Assembly: GCA_019119635.1 (NCBI GenBank)
Contig: DWWP01000052.1
Coordinates: 1 to 41,181, forward strand
Length of the DNA stretch: 41,181 bases
Direction: 5' to 3'
Origin: Candidatus Dietzia intestinipullorum
GTDB lineage: Bacteria; Actinomycetota; Actinomycetes; Mycobacteriales; Mycobacteriaceae
Shown: positions 32,455-41,181 of the stretch, piece after piece
Layout of the letters: each line of letters opens with the position of its first letter
Numbering within the stretch: position 1 is the first letter of the stretch
Notes under the pieces: generated by a model
Databases searched by the model: none
The model's input: the letters and a program-made list of their open reading frames with translations, nothing else
Told to the model about the DNA's origin: nothing
Position numbers and translations under genes: made by a program

Positions 32455-35400
32455 ATGCCGTCGACTGCCGCCGAGGTCCCCGACCCACCCGCGAAGCCCC
32501 GATCACGGAACCGTTGGGGGATCGTCGCCGCGGTCAGCGGCCTGATCGGCATCATCCTCACGGTCCTGGTCCCGCTGCTGCCGGTCACCCAGACCACGTC
32601 GACGATCAGCTGGCCGGAGGGCGGCACGCTCGACCCGGTCACCGCTCCTCTCGTGGCGTACTACCCGCTCGATCTCACCGTGGAGGTCCCCTGCACGGCG
32701 GTGCAGGAGTTGCGTGACCAGGGCGCCGAGGACGGCGTGCTCGTGTCGACCGCCCCCAAGGAGGCGGGCGAGAACGCGGGCGCTCGCGCCCTCACGGTCA
32801 GCGTCGCCGGCCCCACGGTCGAGGTGCGCAGCAGGAACGTCCTCATCGCGTCGGCCCCGACGGACGCCGTCGCCGCGCCGGATGCCTGCAGCACGATCCG
32901 GATCACGGCCGACTCCGCCTCGATCGGCGCCGAGTTCGAGGGGCTCGAGGTCGACGGCGAGGGGGTCGGCGGCGTCATCGAGGACGATCTGCGGCCCCAG
33001 GTCGTGGGCGTGTTCTCCGATCTCTCCGGCGCGGCACCGGACGGGATGGCCGTCGACATCACCGTGGACTCGCGCTACACCACCGAGGCGACGGTGATCA
33101 AGCAGCTCGCGATCGTCGTGGGCATCCTCGCGATCGTGGTCTCCCTGGTCGCCCTGCACAGACTCGACCTGCGTGACGGGCGGACCGCCAGGCGGGTGTT
33201 GCCCCGGCGCTGGTGGAAGCCCAGACCCCTCGATTTCCTGGTGCTGGCGACCATGGGGATCTGGCACATCATCGGCGCCAACACCTCCGATGACGGCTAC
33301 ATCCTCACCGAGGCCCGCGCCGCGGTGTCCAGTGGATACATGCCCGAGGTGTTCCGGTACTTCGGCGCCCCGTACGCGCCGTTCGGGATGCCGTACTACC
33401 TGTACACGGCGATCAGTGAGTTCACCCTGTCGAGCGTGTGGCTGCGGCTCCCCGCGCTCCTGCTGGGCATCGCCTCGTGGATCCTGCTCACGCGCGAGGT
33501 GATCCCCAGACTCGGCATCGCGGCCCGCCGCGCGAACGCCGTCCGGTGGAGTACCGCCGCCGTGTTCCTCGCGTTCTGGCTCACCTACAACAACGGGCTG
33601 CGCCCCGAGCCGGTGGTGGCGTTCGGTGTCCTGGCGACCTGGGTCTCCCTCGAGCGCGCGCTCGCGACGGGCCGACTCCTGCCCGCCGCCGCCGGCTTCA
33701 TCATCGGCGGGCTCACCCTGTCCGCCGCGCCCACGGGGACGTTCTGTATCGCCGCGATCATCGCGGCGTCGCGCCCTCTGCTGCTGCTGGTGATCCGCCG
33801 GGCCCGCCGTGACGGGTGGATCCCGACGGTGGCCCCGTTGCTCGCCGCCGGACTCGCGGTGTTGCACCTGATCTTCCTGGATCAGCCGTTGGTGACCACG
33901 CTGCAGTCCTCCGCGTTGCTCGGGGACGTCGGCCCGACCGGCCGGTGGTTCGAGGAGTCGTGGCGCTACGAGTGGCTCATGAACCAGACCCCGGACGGGT
34001 CGCTGGCCCGCCGCTTCGGGGTCCTGACGATGTTCCTCTCGCTCATCACGTGCGCCGCGATCCTGTTCCGCAAGGGCCGGATCCCCGGCGTGGCGGTGGG
34101 ACCGGCGCGCCGGATCGTGGGGCTGGCGGCGATGAGCATCGCGTTCATGGCGCTCAACCCCACCAAGTGGACCCACCACTTCGGGGCGTTCGCCACGATC
34201 GGCGCGGCGCTGGCCGCGCTCGTGACGATGGCGGTCCTGCCCGCGGCCACTCGGTCGCTGCGCAACCGGATGCTGTTCCTGGCCTCCGTGTTCTTTGTGC
34301 TCGCGCTGAGCTTCACCTCGACCAACGGCTGGTGGTACATCTCCATCTACGGCATCCCGTGGGGCGGGGTGCAGCCGTCGATCGCCGGGATCACGCTGTC
34401 GTCGGTGTTCCTCACGGGCATGGGCCTGGCGCTGCTGGCCGCGCTGTTCCTGCATTTCCGGGAGCCCTTCGTGACGCCCCCTCCCGCTCGCCGCGAGGCG
34501 GGACGCGGCGGGGCGGCCGGCGTGCTCCGCGAGATCTCACACGCCCCGCTCGGGATCGCCGCCGCGATCGTCGTCGTGGTGATCGTGGCCTCGATGGCGG
34601 CGGCCTTCCGGAACCAGTACCCGGCGTATTCGGTGGGGCTGCAGAACCTACGGGCGCTCGGGGGCGAGTCGTGCGGCATCGCCGACAAGGTGCTCACCGA
34701 ACCCGACGCCAACGCCGGGCTCCTCGAGCCGGCCGGCGACCCGCGTGAGCAGCTGGAGGCCGGGACCGACGACGGGGCCGTCGAGTTCCGCCCGGACGGG
34801 ATCTCCTCGGACCTCACCGCGACCCAGAGCGCGCTCACCGACACGATGGGGACCGGCGAGGACTCGGACACGACGTCCACCACCGCGGGCACCGGGGGCG
34901 GCGTCCGGACGGGCGAGGGCATCAACGGCAGTCACGCCGTGCTCCCGTTCGGCCTCGACCCCTCCCGCGTGCCCGTGCTCGGCAGCCACCAGGACGGGAT
35001 CCAGCTCAACGCGTCCACCACCACGGACTGGTACGAGCTGCCCGCGGACGTGCAGGACAACCCGCTCATCACGATCGCCGTGGCCGGCTCGTTCGGCTCC
35101 GACGCGGTCCGGGTCGAATACGCGACCGGCGGCGCCGGCGAGGTGGCCGGTTCGGTGAGCCCGCTCGACATCGGCCCGGCCCCGTCGTGGCGGAACCTGC
35201 GGGTGCCGCTCGACTCCATGCCGGACGACGTCACCGCGGTGCGCCTGGTGGTCACCGACGACGACCCCGATCCCTCGCGCTGGATCGCCTTCACCCCGCC
35301 GCGCGTGGCGGAGCTCGTCACCATGCAGGAGCTGATCGGCGACAGTCGTCCAGTGCTGCCGGACTGGGCCGTGGCGTTCCACGTGCCCTGCCTGCGCCCG

Positions 35401-35697
35401 TTCGAGGAGTACGCCGGCATCCACGAGCTCCCCGAGTACCGGATCCTGCCGGACCGTGGCCTCGCCGTCAGCTCCACCACCACGTGGCAGGGCTGGGACG
35501 GTGGCGGTCCGCTCGGCTTCATCGAGCTCCTCCAGGAGGGCGAGACGGTGCCCACCTATCTCGAGCACGACTGGGACCGGGACTGGGGATCGCTCGTGCG
35601 GTACTCACCCCTGGTGCCGGAAGCGCAGCCCGCGACGGTCGAGCACGGCGAGGCCGTACGGTCGGGGCTGTGGAACGGGGGACCGCTCGCACGGTGA
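32455..35697 (+). CDS. emb: Emb-family arabinosyltransferase (arabinan synthesis)
   Basis: 1080 residues, the full Emb length. It has an N-terminal helix and periplasmic domain (about 20-215), a GT-C membrane core of many helices, and a C-terminal carbohydrate-binding domain (about 720-1070). The catalytic acidic pair is Asp279-Asp280 in NTSDDGY. The following [11 protein letters not shown] carries Met296 at the place of the EmbB Met306 tied to ethambutol resistance. It transfers arabinose from decaprenyl-phosphoarabinose to arabinogalactan or lipoarabinomannan. A Thr/Gly/Ser-rich linker lies near 800-825. No other emb, aftA or ubiA gene is adjacent. Confidence 0.93.
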   Translation: MPSTAAEVPDPPAKPRSRNRWGIVAAVSGLIGIILTVLVPLLPVTQTTSTISWPEGGTLDPVTAPLVAYYPLDLTVEVPCTAVQELRDQGAEDGVLVSTAPKEAGENAGARALTVSVAGPTVEVRSRNVLIASAPTDAVAAPDACSTIRITADSASIGAEFEGLEVDGEGVGGVIEDDLRPQVVGVFSDLSGAAPDGMAVDITVDSRYTTEATVIKQLAIVVGILAIVVSLVALHRLDLRDGRTARRVLPRRWWKPRPLDFLVLATMGIWHIIGANTSDDGYILTEARAAVSSGYMPEVFRYFGAPYAPFGMPYYLYTAISEFTLSSVWLRLPALLLGIASWILLTREVIPRLGIAARRANAVRWSTAAVFLAFWLTYNNGLRPEPVVAFGVLATWVSLERALATGRLLPAAAGFIIGGLTLSAAPTGTFCIAAIIAASRPLLLLVIRRARRDGWIPTVAPLLAAGLAVLHLIFLDQPLVTTLQSSALLGDVGPTGRWFEESWRYEWLMNQTPDGSLARRFGVLTMFLSLITCAAILFRKGRIPGVAVGPARRIVGLAAMSIAFMALNPTKWTHHFGAFATIGAALAALVTMAVLPAATRSLRNRMLFLASVFFVLALSFTSTNGWWYISIYGIPWGGVQPSIAGITLSSVFLTGMGLALLAALFLHFREPFVTPPPARREAGRGGAAGVLREISHAPLGIAAAIVVVVIVASMAAAFRNQYPAYSVGLQNLRALGGESCGIADKVLTEPDANAGLLEPAGDPREQLEAGTDDGAVEFRPDGISSDLTATQSALTDTMGTGEDSDTTSTTAGTGGGVRTGEGINGSHAVLPFGLDPSRVPVLGSHQDGIQLNASTTTDWYELPADVQDNPLITIAVAGSFGSDAVRVEYATGGAGEVAGSVSPLDIGPAPSWRNLRVPLDSMPDDVTAVRLVVTDDDPDPSRWIAFTPPRVAELVTMQELIGDSRPVLPDWAVAFHVPCLRPFEEYAGIHELPEYRILPDRGLAVSSTTTWQGWDGGGPLGFIELLQEGETVPTYLEHDWDRDWGSLVRYSPLVPEAQPATVEHGEAVRSGLWNGGPLAR

Positions 35698-35702
35698 GCG
35701 GC

Positions 35703-35708
35703 TAGCAT
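35703..35708 (+). promoter_or_regulatory. Possible -10 of the echA-cobW genes
   Basis: TAGCAT lies 68 bases before the echA ATG, just after the emb stop. Confidence 0.35.
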
Positions 35709-35776
35709 CGGGGCAGAAACCTAGGAAGTCCAAGTATGTGATCCGGTCGCAGGCCCGGCCGGAGGAGGAGCACGCC

Positions 35777-36562
35777 ATGTCCGTGACGGAGAAGCAGTTC
35801 GAGAACATCCTGGTCGAGCAGACCGGCCGCGTCGCGGTGGTCACGCTCCACCGCCCCAAGGCGCTCAACGCGCTGAGCAGCGCGATGGAGTCCGAGGTCG
35901 TCGAGGCGGTCGAGGCGTTCGACTCGGACCCCGGCGTCGGCTGCATCGTCATCACCGGCTCGGAGAAGGCCTTCGCGGCGGGCGCCGACATCAAGGAGAT
36001 GAAGGACAAGACCTACCCGGGCATCTACCTCGAGCGCTTCTTCCACGACTGGAAGCGCCTCACCGCGGCCCGCACCCCGATCATCGCGGCGGTGTCGGGC
36101 TTCGCCCTCGGCGGTGGCTGCGAGCTGGCGATGATGTGCGACATGATCATCGCCGGCGACAACGCCAAGTTCGGCCAGCCGGAGATCACCCTCGGAGTGA
36201 TCCCGGGCATGGGCGGCTCGCAGCGGCTCACGCGGGCGGTGGGCAAGGCCAAGGCCATGGACCTGTGCCTGACCGGCCGGCAGATGGACGCCGACGAGGC
36301 CGAGCGCTCGGGCCTGGTCGCCCGGGTCGTGCCGGCGGCGGAACTGCTCGCCGAGACCATGAAGGTTGCCGAGAAGATCGCCTCGATGAGCAAGACCACT
36401 GCCGCGGTGGCCAAGCAGGCCGTCAACCGTGCCTTCGAGACGACCCTCGAGGAGGGGCTGCTCTCCGAGCAGAACGCCTTCTACGCGCTGTTCGCCACGG
36501 ACGACCAGAAGGAGGGCATGGCCGCCTTCGACGAGAAGCGCAAGCCCGAGTGGCGGCGCTGA
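35777..36562 (+). CDS. echA: Enoyl-CoA hydratase (crotonase family)
   Basis: 261 residues. Oxyanion-hole segment [10 protein letters not shown] is at 66-75, and the two catalytic glutamates are Glu116 in GGGCELAM and Glu136 in QPEITLG, 20 residues apart as in classic hydratases. This argues for true 2-enoyl-CoA hydration in fatty-acid beta-oxidation, as in mycobacterial EchA8. A strong GGAGGAGG lies six to ten bases before the ATG. The downstream COG0523 GTPase gene begins within its last codons. Confidence 0.93.
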   Translation: MSVTEKQFENILVEQTGRVAVVTLHRPKALNALSSAMESEVVEAVEAFDSDPGVGCIVITGSEKAFAAGADIKEMKDKTYPGIYLERFFHDWKRLTAARTPIIAAVSGFALGGGCELAMMCDMIIAGDNAKFGQPEITLGVIPGMGGSQRLTRAVGKAKAMDLCLTGRQMDADEAERSGLVARVVPAAELLAETMKVAEKIASMSKTTAAVAKQAVNRAFETTLEEGLLSEQNAFYALFATDDQKEGMAAFDEKRKPEWRR

Positions 36563-37755
36563 CCGGCGGTCCGGACACCGGGGGAGAGGTCGCGCACCCC
36601 GGTGTCGGCCGCGCCCCCGGTGACCCCCTCCCGGTCCTGATCCTCACCGGCTACCTGGGGGCCGGCAAGACGACCCTGCTCAACCATCTGCTCAGCGGCG
36701 CGCCCGGGCTCCGGATCGCGGCGGTCGTCAACGACTTCGGCGACATCGACGTGGACGCCGGCGCGGTGGCCGGACAGGTCGACTCCATGGTCTCGATGCC
36801 CAACGGCTGCGTCTGCTGCGAGGTCGACGCGAGCGAGTTGGGGGAGGCCATGGAGAAGCTGGCGGGCCCGGAGCTCGGGTTGGACCTGGCGGTGATCGAG
36901 GCCAGTGGGCTGGCCGAGCCCGCGATCCTGTCCCGGATGGTCCACGACGTCCCGCGCGAGGTGGCCCGGCACGCCGGGATGGTCCAGGTGGTGGACGCCG
37001 AGGGGCTCGGCGACGCGCTGGAGCGGCATCCGGGGCTGGCGTCGCACCTGGCGGAGGCCGACCTCGTCGTCGTCAACAAGTGCGACCTCGTCCCCCGCGA
37101 ACGGTTCGACGAGATCCGGACCCTGATCCGCGGCCACGCCCCGCGCGTCGCCGTGTACCCGACCGTGCGGGCGGCGGTCCCCGCCGGCCTCCTCCTGGGA
37201 CTGGAGCCGGGCGTCCCGGTGGCGGGGCCCGAGCACGGCCCCGACGACCACCACGACCACGAGCACCTCCACGACGGCTACCGCGCCGTCACGGTGACGC
37301 CCGCCGGGCCGCTCCACCCGCGCCGGTTCCTCACCGCCGTCGCCGCGCCGCCGACCGGCGTGTACCGCGCCAAGGGCACGCTCACCATGACCACGGTCGA
37401 CGGCCCGCGCCGGTACGAGGTGGGGATGGTCGGACGCCGACTCGAGCTGCGCGCCGAGGGGGAGGGCCCCGGGCCCGGGGACGCGGCGGCACCGGAAGGG
37501 CTCGTGATGATCGGCGTCGGACTGGACGACGACGAGGTGTCGCACTTCCTCGACGCGGCCGTGCTGGGAGCGGGGGAGAGCGTCGATGCGGACGCGGCCC
37601 TGGGCCTGCACCCGTACCTGGTCGGCGATCCGGACTCCAGCGATGTCGAGGAATGGATCTACGACGAGCAGCGCGCCGCCCCGGTCACCGGGGAAGCCGC
37701 GATGCTGGCGGATCCCGAGGACCCCGAGGCATTCGATCCAGCTTTCACGCCCTGA
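36550..37755 (+). CDS. CobW/COG0523 family GTPase (metal chaperone)
   Basis: 401 residues from GTG 36550, which overlaps the end of echA by 13 bases; no later start precedes the Walker A motif GYLGAGKTT at 34-42. The metal-binding Cys-x-Cys-Cys motif is GCVCCE with Cys87, Cys89 and Cys90; the G4 motif is NKCD near 176. A His/Asp-rich stretch near 230-242 ([14 protein letters not shown]) and a C-terminal CobW_C domain follow. The family delivers zinc or cobalt to client enzymes. A cobalamin adenosyltransferase gene lies close by, but zinc is equally possible. No Zur box is visible. Confidence 0.85.
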   Translation: MAALTGGPDTGGEVAHPGVGRAPGDPLPVLILTGYLGAGKTTLLNHLLSGAPGLRIAAVVNDFGDIDVDAGAVAGQVDSMVSMPNGCVCCEVDASELGEAMEKLAGPELGLDLAVIEASGLAEPAILSRMVHDVPREVARHAGMVQVVDAEGLGDALERHPGLASHLAEADLVVVNKCDLVPRERFDEIRTLIRGHAPRVAVYPTVRAAVPAGLLLGLEPGVPVAGPEHGPDDHHDHEHLHDGYRAVTVTPAGPLHPRRFLTAVAAPPTGVYRAKGTLTMTTVDGPRRYEVGMVGRRLELRAEGEGPGPGDAAAPEGLVMIGVGLDDDEVSHFLDAAVLGAGESVDADAALGLHPYLVGDPDSSDVEEWIYDEQRAAPVTGEAAMLADPEDPEAFDPAFTP

Positions 37756-37789
37756 GCGGGTCGCGGGGCGAGTCCGGGCGAGGATACCC

Positions 37790-37806
37790 CCGCGCAGCCC
37801 GCGCGG
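37790..37806 (+). terminator. GC hairpin after the COG0523 gene
   Basis: CCGCGC-agccc-GCGCGG, 35 bases after the stop; no T-tract. Confidence 0.4.
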
Positions 37807-37822
37807 ATCGGACGGGGATCGA

Positions 37823-37832
37823 TGACGCGTCA
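37823..37832. promoter_or_regulatory. Perfect 10-bp palindrome TGACGCGTCA near the regulator promoter
   Basis: The palindrome is centred about 20 bases upstream of the TATAGT hexamer, overlapping the expected -35. It may be an operator for the GAF-LuxR regulator or another factor. Confidence 0.4.
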
Positions 37833-37847
37833 GCCCGACGACGTGCG

Positions 37848-37853
37848 TATAGT
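37848..37853 (+). promoter_or_regulatory. -10 hexamer of the GAF-LuxR regulator gene
   Basis: TATAGT predicts a start near 37860 and a leader of roughly 78 bases that contains a GGGAGGAG ribosome-binding site. Confidence 0.5.
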
Positions 37854-37937
37854 GGCCAGACGGATGTGACGGGTGGCACGGTCGGGGGGAATCCTCCGCG
37901 ATCAGCGGGGGTGGCCACGGACGAGGGAGGAGACCTC

Positions 37938-38816
37938 GTGGACGAGGAGAAGTCCGTCGGTGGTGCCGGCGGGGACGGCCAGCAGCGCAAGCGGGACCTG
38001 GCGTCGGTGCGCAGCGCGATCTCCGCGCTGCGGGAGTCCACGGGGATCCCGGTGACGATCGGCGGCGTCGTGGGTGAAGGCCGCACGCTGGTGCTCTCGG
38101 AATCGCTCGGCATGCGCACCTCGGCGATGAAGGACCTCACCGTGCACTACGGGGCGGGGGTCGGTGGTCGGGTCATGGCCACGGGCCGGCCGGTCGGCGT
38201 GGCCGACTACGGGCGCGCCGGGGTGATCACCCACGAGTACGACGTGCCGGTGCTCTCCGAGGGGCTGCGGTCCATGGCGGCGATCCCGGTGGTCGTGGGC
38301 AGGGACGTCCGCGCGGTGCTCTACGCCGGGGTCCACAACTCCGTCCGGTTCGGCGAGAAGGTGCTCACGCAGCTGTCCAGCACGGCCCGCACGCTAGAGC
38401 AGGAGATCGCGGTCAACGACGCGCTCGCCGCGCGGGGTGAGGCCCCGGTCGGGCGGCGACTCGGCGCGGGTGGCGCGGACGACATCCTGTCCGACGAACG
38501 CGTCAGGGAGACCCACGCGCGGCTGCGGATGCTCGCCTCCCGCACCGAGGACCCGGCGGTGCGGACCGAGCTCGAACGCATCTGCGCCGAGATGGTGGCG
38601 CCCCCGCCGGAGCTCCCGACGGCCCGACTGTCCCGCCGCGAGCTGGACGTGCTCGCCTGCGTGGCGCAGGGGAAGACCAACGTCGAGACGGCCGCCGACA
38701 TGGGCATCGGCGCGGAGACGGTCAAGAGCTACCTGCGGTCCGTCATGCGCAAGCTCGACGCGCACACGCGGTTCGAGGCGGTCAACGCCGCACGCCGGAT
38801 GGGCGCTCTGCCCTGA
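37938..38816 (+). CDS. GAF domain LuxR-type transcriptional regulator
   Basis: 292 residues from GTG 37938, chosen because GGGAGGAG lies just upstream; GTG 37911 and GTG 37866 are in-frame alternatives. A GAF sensor domain covers about 15-165 ([57 protein letters not shown]). A LuxR helix-turn-helix lies near 230-285 ([35 protein letters not shown]). There is no receiver domain and no kinase nearby, so a small ligand or redox signal is likely sensed directly. Targets are unknown; echA and the COG0523 gene upstream are candidates. Confidence 0.85.
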   Translation: MDEEKSVGGAGGDGQQRKRDLASVRSAISALRESTGIPVTIGGVVGEGRTLVLSESLGMRTSAMKDLTVHYGAGVGGRVMATGRPVGVADYGRAGVITHEYDVPVLSEGLRSMAAIPVVVGRDVRAVLYAGVHNSVRFGEKVLTQLSSTARTLEQEIAVNDALAARGEAPVGRRLGAGGADDILSDERVRETHARLRMLASRTEDPAVRTELERICAEMVAPPPELPTARLSRRELDVLACVAQGKTNVETAADMGIGAETVKSYLRSVMRKLDAHTRFEAVNAARRMGALP

Positions 38817-38850
38817 CCGTCGAGCCCCGACGGAAGACCGGCTGAGACGA

Positions 38851-39426
38851 TCAGCCGCGTTCGCCGCCCGGGACCCACTTGACGTCGCCGCCGGGATTGG
38901 CGACCCGCCCGAGCACGAACAGCAGGTCGGACAGCCGGTTGAGGTACCTGGCCGGCAGTGGAGACGTGGTCTCCGGGTGCTCGTCGACGGCGGACCACGC
39001 CGCACGCTCGGCCCGGCGGACCACGGTCCGCGCCACGTGGAGGTGGGCCGCCGCAGGCGTCCCACCGGGCAGGATGAAGGAGTTGAGCGCGGCGAGATCG
39101 GCGTTGAACTCGTCGACCCAGCCCTCCAGCCTGTCGATGTACTCCTGCTCGACGCGCAGCGGCGGGTACTCGGGTTCGGCGACGATCGGCGTGGCCAGAT
39201 CCGCCCCGGCGTCGAAGAGGTCGTTCTGCACGATCGTCAGCACCGAGGCCACCCGCTCGTCGAGGTCGGTGCTCGTGAGCGCCACGCCGAGGGCGGCGTT
39301 GGCCTCCTCGCAGTCCGCGTATGCCACGAGGCGGGGGTCGTTCTTCGCCACGCGGGAGAAGTCGGACAGGCCGGAGGTGCCGTCGTCGCCGGTGCGGGTG
39401 TAGATGCGTGTGAGGTGAACAGCCAT
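38851..39426 (-). CDS. Cob(I)alamin adenosyltransferase, PduO/MMAB type
   Basis: 191 residues. It has the ATP-binding N-terminus [13 protein letters not shown] at 8-20, then [20 protein letters not shown] near 116 and the corrinoid-side [15 protein letters not shown] near 160. It makes adenosylcobalamin for enzymes such as methylmalonyl-CoA mutase. The ATG at 39426 is set by TAGCTT six bases upstream. The gene is divergent from murA, as in mycobacteria (Rv1314c-murA). Confidence 0.93.
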   Translation of the reverse strand: MAVHLTRIYTRTGDDGTSGLSDFSRVAKNDPRLVAYADCEEANAALGVALTSTDLDERVASVLTIVQNDLFDAGADLATPIVAEPEYPPLRVEQEYIDRLEGWVDEFNADLAALNSFILPGGTPAAAHLHVARTVVRRAERAAWSAVDEHPETTSPLPARYLNRLSDLLFVLGRVANPGGDVKWVPGGERG

Positions 39427-39432
39427 GAGACC

Positions 39433-39438
39433 AAGCTA
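39433..39438 (-). promoter_or_regulatory. -10 hexamer, leaderless promoter of the adenosyltransferase gene
   Basis: TAGCTT on the minus strand ends six bases before the ATG at 39426. Confidence 0.5.
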
Positions 39439-39485
39439 CGCGGAGCCCGGGCTCGTCGGTCCCGGGTCCGCGGGGGTTCCTGCCC

Positions 39486-39491
39486 TAGGGT
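39486..39491 (+). promoter_or_regulatory. -10 hexamer, leaderless promoter of murA
   Basis: TAGGGT ends seven bases before the GTG at 39499. Confidence 0.55.
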
Positions 39492-39498
39492 GTACCCC

Positions 39499-40782
39499 GT
39501 GAGCGCCAACCCCACATCCCGCGAGGAGAGCTTCCTCGTCACCGGAGGCACGAGGCTCGCCGGCGAGATCCCGGTGGCCGGAGCCAAGAACAGCGTCCTC
39601 AAGCTCATGGCGGTCGCGCTCATGGCCCGGGGGCGCACCACGCTGACCAACTGTCCCGCGATCTCGGACGTGCCGGCGATGGCCGACGTCCTACGGCACC
39701 TCGGGTGCACGGTGGAGATCACCGGGGACACGGTGTCGATCGACACCCCGGCAGAGGTCGGGCATGTGGCCGACGACAAGGCCGCGCAGCGGCTACGCGC
39801 GTCCGTGTGCATCCTCGGCCCCCTGGTCGGTCGGTACCACCGTGCGGTCATCGCGATGCCGGGCGGGGACGCGATCGGCAGCCGACCTCTGAACTGGCAC
39901 CAGACCGGGCTGACACTGCTCGGGGCCACCACCCGGATGGACCACGGACGACTGGTGGCCGAGGCCGATCGGCTGACCGGCGCCCGCTACGGGCTCAAGT
40001 TCCCCTCGGTGGGCGCCACCGAGACCTTCGTGACCGCCGCTGTCCTCGCGGAGGGCACCTCGGTCCTGGAGAACGCCGCGCGCGAACCGGAGATCGTGGA
40101 CATCTGCACGCTCCTGGCCAAGATGGGGGCAAAGATCTCCGGCGCCGGTACGAGCACCATCACGATCGAGGGCGTCGACGAGCTGCGCCCGGTGAGCCAC
40201 CGGGTGGTCGGCGACCGGATCGTCGCCGCCACCTGGGCGATGGGCGCTGTCATGACCCGTGGCGACGTCACGGTGACGGGCATCGACCCGATGAATATCC
40301 ACGTGGTGCTCGAGAACCTGCGCGCGGTGGGGGCCGATGTCGAGACGGGGGAGGACCGCGTCCGCGTGCGCCAGGAGGGCCGGCCGATCGCGCGCAATAT
40401 CCGCACCCTGCCGTTCCCGGGCTTCCCCACGGACCTCCAACCCATGGCGATCGCGCTCGCCTCCGTCTCGGACGGGCTGTCCGTGGTGACCGAGAACCTC
40501 TTCGAGGCCCGGTTCCGCTTTGTCGAGGAGATGATCCGGATGGGAGTGGACGCCGAGACCGACGGGCACCACGCCAAGATCCGGGGTCGCGAACGCCTCG
40601 ATTCGGCCACGGTCTGGGCCAGCGACATCCGCGCCGGTGCCGGCCTCGTCCTGGCCGGGATGTGCGCGGACGAGGTGACCGAGGTCTGCGAGGTGTTCCA
40701 CATCGACCGCGGGTACTCCGATTTCGTCGGGAACGTCCGCTCTCTCGGCGGGGTCATCGAACGCGTCGACACCAGTCGCTGA
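39499..40782 (+). CDS. murA: UDP-N-acetylglucosamine 1-carboxyvinyltransferase, fosfomycin-insensitive type
   Basis: 427 residues. MurA adds enolpyruvate to UDP-GlcNAc in the first committed step of peptidoglycan synthesis. The N-terminal [10 protein letters not shown] carries the conserved Lys30-Asn31. The flexible loop reads [10 protein letters not shown], with Asp124 (codon at 39868-39870) where most MurA proteins have the cysteine that fosfomycin alkylates; the same Cys-to-Asp change is known in Mycobacterium and gives natural resistance. The GTG at 39499 is set by the promoter hexamer. It lies directly upstream of the rRNA promoter region. Confidence 0.96.
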   Translation: MSANPTSREESFLVTGGTRLAGEIPVAGAKNSVLKLMAVALMARGRTTLTNCPAISDVPAMADVLRHLGCTVEITGDTVSIDTPAEVGHVADDKAAQRLRASVCILGPLVGRYHRAVIAMPGGDAIGSRPLNWHQTGLTLLGATTRMDHGRLVAEADRLTGARYGLKFPSVGATETFVTAAVLAEGTSVLENAAREPEIVDICTLLAKMGAKISGAGTSTITIEGVDELRPVSHRVVGDRIVAATWAMGAVMTRGDVTVTGIDPMNIHVVLENLRAVGADVETGEDRVRVRQEGRPIARNIRTLPFPGFPTDLQPMAIALASVSDGLSVVTENLFEARFRFVEEMIRMGVDAETDGHHAKIRGRERLDSATVWASDIRAGAGLVLAGMCADEVTEVCEVFHIDRGYSDFVGNVRSLGGVIERVDTSR

Positions 40783-40811
40783 AACTCTCGATCTAGCTCT
40801 GACCAGCCGAT

Positions 40812-40840
40812 TTGGTGTTCCATTGGGCCGCGTGTAACTT
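40812..40840 (+). promoter_or_regulatory. rRNA operon promoter P1
   Basis: TTGGTG (40812-40817), a 17-base spacer and TAACTT (40835-40840), 30 bases after the murA stop. Confidence 0.6.
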
Positions 40841-40879
40841 TATCGGGGCCGCCAAGGAGCGGGGTCGGGCCGAGAGGCC

Positions 40880-40904
40880 GGAGCCCGGGACGAGGCGGGG
40901 CTCC
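40880..40904 (+). other. Hairpin in the rRNA leader between P1 and P2
   Basis: GGAGCCC (40880-40886) and GGGCTCC (40898-40904) pair exactly across 11 bases. It would be part of P1 transcripts only. Confidence 0.4.
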
Positions 40905-40931
40905 TGACGACAGCGGGAAGGACACACCGGT

Positions 40932-40960
40932 TTGACACGGTGTAGCCGGAAAGCTAACTT
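40932..40960 (+). promoter_or_regulatory. rRNA operon promoter P2 (consensus -35)
   Basis: TTGACA (40932-40937), a 17-base spacer and TAACTT (40955-40960). It is the best sigma-A-type promoter in the window. Confidence 0.8.
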
Positions 40961-41017
40961 GGAGAAGTTGCCCGGAAACGGAGCAGCGAAGCCGCGAGGC
41001 TGGCGAGGATCCCGGTT

Positions 41018-41045
41018 TTGAAACCGAGAAACGAGCTGCTACGCT
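41018..41045 (+). promoter_or_regulatory. rRNA operon promoter P3
   Basis: TTGAAA (41018-41023), a 16-base spacer and TACGCT (41040-41045). The sequence after this -10 (GGTGGAGTTGCC) resembles that after the P2 -10 (GGAGAAGTTGCC). Confidence 0.65.
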
Positions 41046-41130
41046 GGTGGAGTTGCCTCGAGAGGGGCGGCGAGGGATACACGCCCTGTGAAGTCGGTGC
41101 CTGGTTGGTGTCGGTGGAGCGGTGTGCGGG

Positions 41131-41160
41131 TGTTGTTTGAGAACTCAACAGTGTGTTTTG
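41131..41160 (+). other. rRNA leader antitermination/processing box upstream of 16S rRNA
   Basis: TTGAGAACTCAA (41137-41148) forms a small hairpin flanked by TGT and ACA, followed by GTGTGTTTTG. This matches the boxB/boxA-like leader element found shortly upstream of mycobacterial 16S genes. The 16S gene itself is not inside the window. Confidence 0.75.
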
Positions 41161-41181
41161 TTTGTGATAGTGCCAAATTTT

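Noticed and set aside
38851-39498. Cobalamin riboswitch before the adenosyltransferase or murA
   Set aside because: The gap is only 72 bases and both genes have hexamers 6-7 bases before their starts, leaving no room for a leader.
1-41181. CRISPR array, prophage, transposase or defence system
   Set aside because: No regularly spaced repeats, transposase, integrase, or nuclease/helicase motifs were found; apart from small unknown genes, everything is housekeeping or envelope related.
41161-41181. Start of 16S rRNA inside the window
   Set aside because: The sequence ends in the AT-rich leader; no GAGTTTGAT-type 16S start is present before the edge.

Overview
The window is GC-rich chromosomal DNA from a mycolic-acid-producing actinobacterium (order Mycobacteriales). 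The evidence is an Emb-type arabinosyltransferase, mycothiol synthase (MshD), LmeA, GlnR, a fosfomycin-insensitive type of MurA, DUF3073 and frequent GTG starts. Gene order from purC to phoU follows, from memory, the Mycobacterium tuberculosis Rv0780-Rv0821c neighbourhood, and the right end follows Rv1314c-murA-rrs. Overall a Dietzia-like or Rhodococcus/Gordonia-like genome is my best guess; genus is inference only. I see no phage, insertion sequence or CRISPR array, so this is mostly core genome.

Layout. 1-4343: a small unknown gene, an alpha/beta hydrolase, purC and a prolyl oligopeptidase overlapping purC. 4344-5487: a long imperfect palindrome, then a leftward XRE regulator/membrane protein pair with a strong promoter. 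5488-16942: a rightward stretch carrying most late purine genes (purS-purQ, purL, purF, purM; purC upstream) interleaved with a glutathione-peroxidase-like enzyme, a DUF2334 protein, an enoyl-reductase-like protein, a YoaK protein, an LssY_C membrane protein and a sterol-carrier-like protein. 17019-22498: DUF3073, YgfZ, a PabC-like enzyme and a leftward set (nitrobindin-like protein with a 32-residue membrane protein in front of it, an NTF2-like exported protein, a rhodanese, LmeA). 22582-29203: glnR-mshD, then pstS-pstC-pstA-pstB behind a clear PHO box, with phoU convergent. 29290-31116: dusB and four tRNA genes (Lys, Glu, Asp, Phe). 31199-38816: DUF418 protein, Emb arabinosyltransferase, enoyl-CoA hydratase, CobW/COG0523 GTPase and a GAF-LuxR regulator. 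38851-40782: cobalamin adenosyltransferase and murA. 40783-41181: tandem rRNA promoters and the antitermination leader of an rRNA operon whose 16S gene lies beyond the right edge.

The most general signal I see is regulatory: at least sixteen genes have a TANNNT-like -10 hexamer ending 6-8 nt before the start codon, with no ribosome-binding site, so their mRNAs should be leaderless. This rule fixes many starts and reveals the hidden 32-residue gene. Other points for a second look are the regulator/membrane pair and its operator, the palindrome at 4383-4528, the loss of the heme-ligand histidine in the nitrobindin-like protein, the Asp-type MurA, the 11-bp-phased PHO box and an attenuator-like hairpin between pstS and pstC.
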